From positions 1-5,212 of the forward strand of contig JAOUGB010000211.1 of the NCBI GenBank assembly GCA_029857875.1: DNA of 5,212 nucleotides. The letters run 5' to 3'. The notes under the pieces were generated by a model that saw only the letters and a program-made list of their open reading frames with translations, searched no databases and was not told the DNA's origin. Origin of the DNA: Desulfobacteraceae bacterium (GTDB taxonomy: Bacteria > Desulfobacterota > Desulfobacteria > Desulfobacterales > UBA11574). Of the stretch, positions 1-5,212 are shown in pieces (position 1 is the first letter of the stretch; each line of letters starts with the position of its first letter). The translations under genes were made by a program, and so were the position numbers.

Positions 1-2344
1 TCGAGTCAATGAATATGGTTTTATCGAAACACCCTACAGTGTTGTTAAAGATGCCACTGTGCTGAAAGATGTCAAGTTTCTTACTGCTTTTGAAGAAAAA
101 GAGCACCCTATTGCCCAGGCCAACGCGCAGCTGGACGAAGATAGAAAATATGTCAATCCGTTGGTAACGTCAAGGGTTGCGGGAGAGTTCATGATGATCA
201 AGGCGGAGGATATTGAACTGATGGATATTTCTCCTAACCAGCTTGTGAGTGTTTCTGCATCCCTTATTCCGTTCCTTGAAAATGATGACGCCAACAGGGC
301 ATTGATGGGGTCGAACATGCAGCGTCAGGCGGTTCCTCTGATTGTTAACAAGGCACCTTTAGTGGGTACCGGTATTGAAGGGGTGGTGGCAAAAGATTCA
401 GGTGTTACGGTGGTTACACGACATGATGGTACTGTGGTGCATGTGGATGCTTCCCGGATTGTTATCAGGCATGAAGATAATGATGACGACAAGGTCTCTA
501 AAATGCCGGTTACGGTTTACAACCTCTCAAAATTCATCCGTTCCAATCAGAATACTTGCTTTAATCAACGTCCTATTGTCAGAAAAGGACAAAAGGTAGA
601 AGCCGGGCAGATCATTGCAGACGGTCCGGCTACGGACCATGGCGAACTTGCTCTTGGGAAAAACATCACTGTGGCATTTATGCCTTGGGGCGGTTATAAT
701 TTTGAGGATTCGATTCTCGTGGGTGAAAGACTTCATCGGGACGGCGTGTATACTTCTGTTCATATTGAGGAGTTTGAGGTCGTTGCCCGAGATACCAAAC
801 TGGGCAAAGAGGATATCACGCGAGACATACCAAACGTAGGCGAGGAAGCCTTAAAGGAGTTGGATGAAAGCGGTATTATCAGGCTTGGTGCTGAAGTGGT
901 GCCGGGAGATATACTGGTCGGTAAGATTACGCCCAAAGGTGAAACACAGCTTTCACCTGAAGAAAAACTTCTACGGGCTATTTTCGGTGAAAAAGCCGGA
1001 GATGTGAAGGACACTTCTTTGCGGGTGCCACCCGGCGTTCAGGGGATTGTCATTGATGCCAAAGTTTTTTCAAGACGAGGTGTTGAAAAAGATGATCGTG
1101 CCCGGTGGATCGAAGATAGCGAGATCGCTTCCCTTGAAAAAGAAAGAGATGATAAGCTTACCGTTATTCAGGATGTGGTTCGCACAAAGCTTGAACAATT
1201 GATAGTGGGTCAAAAATGTATTTCAATCCTCAAAAAAGGAAAAAACGTTCTGATTGAAAAAGGTGATAAAATAGATTCCAAAATGCTGGCCAAGATACCC
1301 GTGGCTCAGTTGGAAGGCATTGTATTAGAGAACCCACAGCTCACGGAGAAGGTCCATGACATTCTTGAACGATATCGGGATCAATGTGAAATTTGCAGGG
1401 ACACATTTGAGCAGCAAGTGGGCCGATTTGAAAAAGGTGATGACCTTCCTCCAGGCGTCATCAAACTTGTAAAAGTCTATGTTGCCATGAAGCGTAAGTT
1501 ATCCGTCGGTGATAAAATGGCCGGTCGTCACGGCAATAAAGGTGTCGTGTCGAGAATTCTTCCCCAGGAAGACTTGCCCTATTTTGAAGACGGCACACCG
1601 GTTGATATGATATTGAACCCGCTGGGAGTGCCTTCCCGAATGAATGTCGGCCAGGTTTTGGAAATACATTTAGGTTGGGCTGCCAAAGGTTTAGGCGATC
1701 AACTCAACAGGTTGCTTGAAGAACAAAAGATAGGCGCCCTGCGCGATAAAATTAAGAAAATATTTGACGATCCGTCCGTGCAGGAGATGATCGACGGCTT
1801 TGACGATAAAGAGGTGTGCGAATTTGTGGAAGATTATAAAGATGGTGTCCATATGGCCACACCGGTTTTTGACGGCGCCAAGGAGGCGGAAATAAAATCT
1901 CTTTTAACAGAATCAGGGCTCAGCCCAACCGGTCAGACAACACTATATGACGGCCGTACCGGAGAGCCCTTTAAGGAAAAGATTACTGTTGGGACAATGT
2001 ATGTGTTGAAATTACACCATCTTGTGGATGACAAGATCCATGCCAGATCCATAGGCCCTTATTCTCTGGTAACACAGCAGCCGCTGGGTGGAAAGGCACA
2101 GTTTGGCGGTCAGCGTCTTGGCGAGATGGAAGTATGGGCCATGGAAGCTTATGGTGCCGCACATGCTCTGCAAGAATTTTTAACAGTGAAATCAGATGAT
2201 ATGGCTGGCAGGACTCGCATGTACGAAAAGATCGTAAAAGGGCAAAATACGCTGGATCCGGGCTTACCCGAGTCATTTAAAGTACTGACAAAGGAATTAA
2301 AGAGTCTGGGTTTGGATATAACCCTTTTAGAAGGAAAACAATAA
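1..2344 (+). CDS. rpoB: RNA polymerase beta subunit, 3' part (5' truncated by window edge)
   Basis: Beta subunit of the bacterial RNA polymerase core; with beta' it forms the catalytic centre and holds the RNA-DNA hybrid. The reading frame is open from the left edge (first full codon at 2, RVNEYGF), so the GTG at 59 is not the start; the true start lies upstream. About 780 residues are visible, matching roughly E. coli residue 580 to the C-terminus, so the rifampicin pocket is outside. Visible landmarks: [17 protein letters not shown] near 270-335; the NFEDSIL block with the conserved Glu-Asp pair at 704-709; the flap with [16 protein letters not shown] near 951-1000; an SI2-like coiled-coil insertion around 1133-1435; [12 protein letters not shown] at 1508-1543; DDKIHARS with the conserved His at 2039-2041; [10 protein letters not shown] near 2090; and a normal C-terminal tail ending EGKQ-TAA. 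No frameshift is seen. It is followed 15 bases later by rpoC, the usual operon order. Identity is certain; residue numbers for E. coli are from memory. Confidence 0.99.
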   Translation, partial: RVNEYGFIETPYSVVKDATVLKDVKFLTAFEEKEHPIAQANAQLDEDRKYVNPLVTSRVAGEFMMIKAEDIELMDISPNQLVSVSASLIPFLENDDANRALMGSNMQRQAVPLIVNKAPLVGTGIEGVVAKDSGVTVVTRHDGTVVHVDASRIVIRHEDNDDDKVSKMPVTVYNLSKFIRSNQNTCFNQRPIVRKGQKVEAGQIIADGPATDHGELALGKNITVAFMPWGGYNFEDSILVGERLHRDGVYTSVHIEEFEVVARDTKLGKEDITRDIPNVGEEALKELDESGIIRLGAEVVPGDILVGKITPKGETQLSPEEKLLRAIFGEKAGDVKDTSLRVPPGVQGIVIDAKVFSRRGVEKDDRARWIEDSEIASLEKERDDKLTVIQDVVRTKLEQLIVGQKCISILKKGKNVLIEKGDKIDSKMLAKIPVAQLEGIVLENPQLTEKVHDILERYRDQCEICRDTFEQQVGRFEKGDDLPPGVIKLVKVYVAMKRKLSVGDKMAGRHGNKGVVSRILPQEDLPYFEDGTPVDMILNPLGVPSRMNVGQVLEIHLGWAAKGLGDQLNRLLEEQKIGALRDKIKKIFDDPSVQEMIDGFDDKEVCEFVEDYKDGVHMATPVFDGAKEAEIKSLLTESGLSPTGQTTLYDGRTGEPFKEKITVGTMYVLKLHHLVDDKIHARSIGPYSLVTQQPLGGKAQFGGQRLGEMEVWAMEAYGAAHALQEFLTVKSDDMAGRTRMYEKIVKGQNTLDPGLPESFKVLTKELKSLGLDITLLEGKQ
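1133..1435 (+). other. SI2-like lineage-specific insertion within RpoB (approximate limits)
   Basis: Between the flap segment ending GVEKDDRA and the conserved GDDLPPGV block lie about 100 charged, heptad-like residues, rich in Lys and Glu. This is the place and about the length of the beta SI2 / dispensable region 2 of E. coli, which is likewise a helical, poorly conserved surface insertion. It supports a proteobacterial-type enzyme. Its sequence differs from E. coli. It holds three cysteines, at 1217-1219 and as a C-E-I-C pair at 1385-1396. The limits are set by eye. Confidence 0.75.
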
Positions 2345-2347
2345 AAC

Positions 2348-2352
2348 AGGGA
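2348..2352 (+). promoter_or_regulatory. ribosome binding site of rpoC
   Basis: AGGGA lies 7 bases upstream of the rpoC ATG at 2360, inside the 15-base gap after the rpoB stop. It is a partial match to the Shine-Dalgarno consensus in an A-rich context. The short spacing suggests that rpoC translation is coupled to rpoB. The gap leaves no room for a terminator or a separate promoter. Confidence 0.7.
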
Positions 2353-2359
2353 AAAATAA

Positions 2360-5212
2360 ATGGAAACGTTATACGATTTCTTTGCCAAACCCACCGATCC
2401 TGAGCTTTATTCTGGAATCAGGATTGCACTGGCATCCCCGGAGCAGATTTTAAAATGGTCTCACGGAGAAATTAAAAAACCAGAGACCATCAACTATCGA
2501 ACCTTTAAACCTGAGCGAGACGGCCTTTTTTGTGCCAAAATTTTTGGTCCCACTAAGGATTATGAGTGCAACTGCGGCAAGTATAAGCGTATGAAGCACA
2601 GGGGCGTCATATGTGAGAAATGTGGTGTGGAGGTTATCCAGTCCAAGGTTCGGAGGGAACGGATGGCACACATTGAACTGGCCGCGCCTTGTTCTCATAT
2701 TTGGTTTTTAAGAAGCCTTCCGAGCAAGATTGGCAATCTGCTGGATATGACTCTGAAAAACCTTGAAAAAGTAGTTTATTTTGACAGCTACATTGTCATT
2801 GACCCAATGGACACAGACCTTAGTCCCTGTCAACTTTTATCTGAAGAAAAATATAGAGAAGCACGCGAGATTTACGGGACAAGGTTTGAAGCTGGTATCG
2901 GTGCGGAAGCTGTTAAGAAGCTCTTGGAGAAGATAGATCTAGAATCATTATATAAGGAATTAAGAACTGAAATTAACGCTACCGGTTCTGTAGCAAAACG
3001 GCAGAAGCTTTCCAAACGACTCAGGATTATTGATTCATTCAGACGTTCAGGAGTTGATCCGGCCTGGATGATCATGGACGTAATACCCGTTCTTCCGCCG
3101 GATTTGCGGCCCCTTGTACCCCTTGAGGGAGGGAGATTTGCAACATCTGATCTCAATGACCTATATCGAAGGGTCATTAACAGAAACAACCGGTTAAAAC
3201 GCCTTATCGAACTGAAGGCTCCTGACATTATTGTTCGAAACGAAAAGAGGATGCTTCAAGAGTCGATGGATGTTCTCTTTGACAATGGTCGGCACGGAAG
3301 AGCGATTATGGGGACGAATAAGCGTCCGTTAAAATCTCTAAGTGACACATTAAAAGGAAAGCAGGGACGTTTCAGGCAGAACTTGCTGGGTAAAAGGGTC
3401 GATTATTCCGGACGTACCGTTATTACCATTGGACCCAATCTGAGATTGCATCAGTGCGGCCTCCCAAAGAAGATGGCGTTGGAGATGTTCAAGCCATTTG
3501 TTTATTATCGTTTAGAGCAGAAAGGGCTCGTTTCTACGGTAAAAAGCGCTAAAAAGATGGTTGAACGTGAAGTCCCGGAAGTCTGGGATACACTGGATGA
3601 GGTGGTAAAAGAGTATCCGGTCCTTTTAAACCGGGCACCTACCTTACACAGATTGGGTATTCAAGCTTTTGAGCCGATTCTTATTGAAGGAAAGGCCATC
3701 CAACTTCATCCATTGGTTTGCACGGCATTTAATGCGGACTTCGATGGTGATCAGATGGCTGTTCATATACCGCTTTCCGTAGAAGCTCAGATAGAAGCAA
3801 GGGTATTGATGCTGTCCAGCAACAATATTCTTTCTCCGGCAAACGGCAATCCCATTATTGTGCCGAGCCAGGATATTGTTCTTGGAATATATTATATGAC
3901 CAGGGGAGTGACCGGATCAAAAGGCGAAGGCAAAATATTTGCCAATCCTGAAGAGGTTCGATGTGCTTACGATGCCAAGGCAATAGATCTTCATGCTAAA
4001 ATTACGGTTCGAATCGACGGGGAAAGATATGATACGACCGTTGGACGCATCCTTTTGTGGGAAATCATACCCAAGGACAACATTGTGATGGTGCGCCATA
4101 TCAAAGTTTTTGAGGAAGAAGAGGCCACGGCTGTTTTTGAAAAACTAAAGTCCGGTGCGGATTTTGTCGAAATGGTGGCCCAATTTTCCAAGGGACTTGA
4201 TCGGGAAAATGAAGGTCTTATCGGTCTGTTTAGAAAGGACGAATTCAAACGGATTTTCAGTGTTTCGGATGAGGACAATGATAACGTCTTTGCCCTTGAA
4301 GAAGGTGAAACAAGTGGTGTTATTTTTGCGGATGACGCCTACCATATTTTTCAAATGGTTAACAAACGACCCGAGATACCCTTTGCTATGATCAATAATG
4401 TCAAGGATAAAAGGACCTTGAGTGAACTTGTGGATTATGCATACAGAAACTTGGGACCCAAAGCTACGGTTATCCTTTCAGACCGCTTAAAAAACATTGG
4501 CTATCAATACTCAACCGAAGGCGGGCTCTCAATTTCTATTGACGCTATGATCATACCTTCAGCCAAATGGGATATTTTGAAAAGTGCTGAAAAGCAAGCT
4601 GAAAAAATTGGTCGACAATATACCGAGGGTCTTATCACTCAAGGTGAAAAATATAATAAGGTTGTCGATATATGGGCCAAGGCAACCGACGATGTTGCTG
4701 ATGAGATGATGAAGTCCATGCGCATAGCACATGTGACCGACAGTGAGGGTAACCCGGTCTTGGATGAAAAGGGAAACCCCGTTGTTGAAGAAAGTTTTAA
4801 TCCGATTTATATGATGGCCGATTCCGGCGCCAGGGGCAGTAAAGACCAAATGCGTCAGCTTGCCGGTATGAGAGGTCTGATGGCAAAACCATCCGGTGAA
4901 ATCATAGAAACACCCATTAGCGCCAATTTTAGAGAGGGCCTTTCCGTGCTTCAATATTTCATATCAACTCACGGCGCAAGGAAGGGTCTAGCAGATACAG
5001 CACTTAAAACAGCCAATTCAGGTTATCTTACCCGAAGGCTTGCCGATGTTGCCCAAGACTGTATTGTTGCTGAAAAAGACTGCGGGACGATGATGGGTGT
5101 TGAGGTTGAACCTTTGATGGAAGGCGGCGAAGTCATACAGCGTCTTGACGAACGAATCTTAGGGCGTGTTGCCATAGAAGACATTCATGATCCGTTTACT
5201 GATGAAGTGATT
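2360..5212 (+). CDS. rpoC: RNA polymerase beta' subunit with an inserted parvulin-like domain, 5' part (3' truncated)
   Basis: Catalytic beta' subunit of RNA polymerase. The ATG at 2360 opens with [11 protein letters not shown] and the frame stays open for exactly 951 codons to the right edge; the C-terminal third, with trigger loop and the rest of zinc site 2, is outside. In order: zinc ribbon with Cys 70, 72, 85 and 88; clamp helices around residues 264-309 ([20 protein letters not shown]), which bind sigma; switch 2 segment KRPLKSL...[25 protein letters not shown] with the three Mg-binding Asp at 460, 462 and 464, the same numbers as in E. coli; an extra domain of about 99 residues at 574-672; rim helices about 728-772; SGARGS at 822-827; bridge helix about 863-899; Cys 908, the first ligand of zinc site 2. 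After the extra domain the numbering is shifted by +94 against E. coli (Arg731 to 825, Cys814 to 908). All core motifs are intact, so this is a functional, essential gene rather than a broken copy. Confidence 0.99.
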   Translation, partial: METLYDFFAKPTDPELYSGIRIALASPEQILKWSHGEIKKPETINYRTFKPERDGLFCAKIFGPTKDYECNCGKYKRMKHRGVICEKCGVEVIQSKVRRERMAHIELAAPCSHIWFLRSLPSKIGNLLDMTLKNLEKVVYFDSYIVIDPMDTDLSPCQLLSEEKYREAREIYGTRFEAGIGAEAVKKLLEKIDLESLYKELRTEINATGSVAKRQKLSKRLRIIDSFRRSGVDPAWMIMDVIPVLPPDLRPLVPLEGGRFATSDLNDLYRRVINRNNRLKRLIELKAPDIIVRNEKRMLQESMDVLFDNGRHGRAIMGTNKRPLKSLSDTLKGKQGRFRQNLLGKRVDYSGRTVITIGPNLRLHQCGLPKKMALEMFKPFVYYRLEQKGLVSTVKSAKKMVEREVPEVWDTLDEVVKEYPVLLNRAPTLHRLGIQAFEPILIEGKAIQLHPLVCTAFNADFDGDQMAVHIPLSVEAQIEARVLMLSSNNILSPANGNPIIVPSQDIVLGIYYMTRGVTGSKGEGKIFANPEEVRCAYDAKAIDLHAKITVRIDGERYDTTVGRILLWEIIPKDNIVMVRHIKVFEEEEATAVFEKLKSGADFVEMVAQFSKGLDRENEGLIGLFRKDEFKRIFSVSDEDNDNVFALEEGETSGVIFADDAYHIFQMVNKRPEIPFAMINNVKDKRTLSELVDYAYRNLGPKATVILSDRLKNIGYQYSTEGGLSISIDAMIIPSAKWDILKSAEKQAEKIGRQYTEGLITQGEKYNKVVDIWAKATDDVADEMMKSMRIAHVTDSEGNPVLDEKGNPVVEESFNPIYMMADSGARGSKDQMRQLAGMRGLMAKPSGEIIETPISANFREGLSVLQYFISTHGARKGLADTALKTANSGYLTRRLADVAQDCIVAEKDCGTMMGVEVEPLMEGGEVIQRLDERILGRVAIEDIHDPFTDEVI
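2567..2623 (+). other. RpoC N-terminal zinc ribbon (zinc site 1)
   Basis: Cysteine codons at 2567, 2573, 2612 and 2621 give the pattern C-x-C-x12-C-x2-C, at residues 70, 72, 85 and 88. This is the standard structural zinc site of the beta' clamp ([19 protein letters not shown]), near upstream DNA in the elongation complex. All four ligands are kept. Confidence 0.95.
3731..3751 (+). other. RpoC catalytic loop NADFDGD
   Basis: These seven codons encode the universal motif whose three aspartates (residues 460, 462 and 464) hold the catalytic Mg ions for nucleotide addition. They are fully intact. Their positions equal those in E. coli beta', which shows that no net insertion or deletion exists upstream of this point and so places the extra residues of this protein downstream of it. 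Confidence 0.98.
4079..4375 (+). other. parvulin (PpiC-type rotamase)-like domain inserted in RpoC
   Basis: About 99 in-frame residues (574-672) separate [12 protein letters not shown] from [13 protein letters not shown], which in E. coli are contiguous ([20 protein letters not shown]). The stretch follows the parvulin family pattern in order: VRHIKV with His580; an acidic helix [26 protein letters not shown]; a glycine turn EGLIG at 618-622 in place of the usual [15 protein letters not shown]; an extra acidic loop SDEDNDN at 636-642; [12 protein letters not shown]; and [11 protein letters not shown] with His662. Both histidines of the parvulin active site are present, but the Asp/Cys position in the glycine turn is Leu (residue 620). 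Parvulins are peptidyl-prolyl cis-trans isomerases and protein-binding modules; activity here is doubtful. The domain precedes the rim helices of the secondary channel by about 55 residues. Codon use and base composition look like the rest of rpoC, with no sign of recent transfer. Limits are good to a few residues. Confidence 0.88.
4541..4675 (+). other. RpoC secondary-channel rim helices (approximate)
   Basis: The segment from about Asp728 to Trp772, containing [32 protein letters not shown], aligns with the E. coli beta' antiparallel coiled coil at the entrance of the secondary channel. In known systems this is the docking site for GreA, GreB and DksA. It is kept at normal length, so Gre-type factors could still bind unless the neighbouring inserted domain blocks them. 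Confidence 0.8.
4946..5056 (+). other. RpoC bridge helix (approximate)
   Basis: The codons for [20 protein letters not shown] and the following [17 protein letters not shown] encode the bridge helix that crosses the active-site cleft and acts in translocation together with the trigger loop. The sequence is almost the same as in E. coli. Cys908 (codon at 5081), the first ligand of the second zinc site, follows; its three partners lie beyond the window. Confidence 0.93.

Noticed and set aside
59..61. GTG at 59 as the start of rpoB
   Set aside because: The frame is open to the left edge and the upstream codons encode conserved beta sequence ([11 protein letters not shown]), so the gene is simply cut by the window.
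2345..2359. Terminator, promoter or regulatory element between rpoB and rpoC
   Set aside because: The gap is 15 A-rich bases with only a weak Shine-Dalgarno; there is no inverted repeat and no room for a promoter.
2872..3228. 118-codon antisense open frame
   Set aside because: It lies wholly opposite strongly conserved rpoC codons (clamp region), and its product resembles no family I know; it is a shadow of codon bias.
4079..4375. Intein within rpoC
   Set aside because: About 99 residues is too short, the first residue is not Cys or Ser, there is no terminal His-Asn followed by Cys/Ser/Thr, and the content matches a parvulin pattern.
4088..4375. Separate small parvulin gene starting at the internal ATG at 4088
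   Set aside because: The frame is continuous with rpoC on both sides, with no stop codon and no convincing ribosome binding site. The simplest reading is a domain of RpoC.
4559..4954. 131-codon antisense open frame opposite the rim-helix to bridge-helix region
   Set aside because: It is the longest antisense frame but lies fully within conserved rpoC, with no recognisable domain and no sign of its own promoter or ribosome binding site.

Overview
This window lies entirely inside an rpoB-rpoC operon. It holds the 3' part of rpoB (RNA polymerase beta subunit, about 780 codons visible, entering from the left edge) and, after a 15-base gap, the 5' part of rpoC (beta' subunit, 951 codons visible, running off the right edge). 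Both are on the + strand, and essentially every base except the short gap is coding. The proteins are of proteobacterial type: RpoC aligns residue for residue with E. coli beta' numbering up to at least position 464, and RpoB carries a coiled-coil-rich insertion where E. coli beta has its SI2 / dispensable region. Moderate base composition and the residue choices suggest a deltaproteobacterial (Desulfobacterota-like) organism, but this is inference from memory of the families, not a search.

Layout: 1-2344 rpoB C-terminal part, with the active-site E-D pair, flap, SI2-like region, [12 protein letters not shown] block and the conserved C-terminal clamp-anchoring region. 2345-2359 is a gap with a weak Shine-Dalgarno. 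2360-5212 is rpoC, with the N-terminal zinc ribbon, clamp helices, switch 2 region, catalytic NADFDGD loop, an unexpected inserted domain, the secondary-channel rim helices, the SGARGS block, the bridge helix and the first cysteine of the second zinc site. The trigger loop and the remaining zinc cysteines lie beyond the window.

The one striking thing is the inserted domain. At about 4079-4375 (RpoC residues 574-672) roughly 99 in-frame residues interrupt the otherwise collinear beta' sequence, between the strand ending WEIIPKD and the segment starting IPFAMINN. In E. coli these two segments are directly joined. The inserted stretch reads as a parvulin / PpiC-type rotamase domain: it opens with a VRHIKV block, has a [12 protein letters not shown] block, and closes with EEGETSGV and YHIFQMV. 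It sits just before the beta' rim helices, where the FKBP-like C-terminal domain of Gre factors docks. A built-in FKBP/parvulin-like domain at the mouth of the secondary channel would be a notable RNA polymerase architecture. I do not recall a description of it.

The two subunits are made from one transcript and assemble with alpha and omega into the core enzyme. Beta and beta' together form the active site, and no accessory or mobile genes are present.
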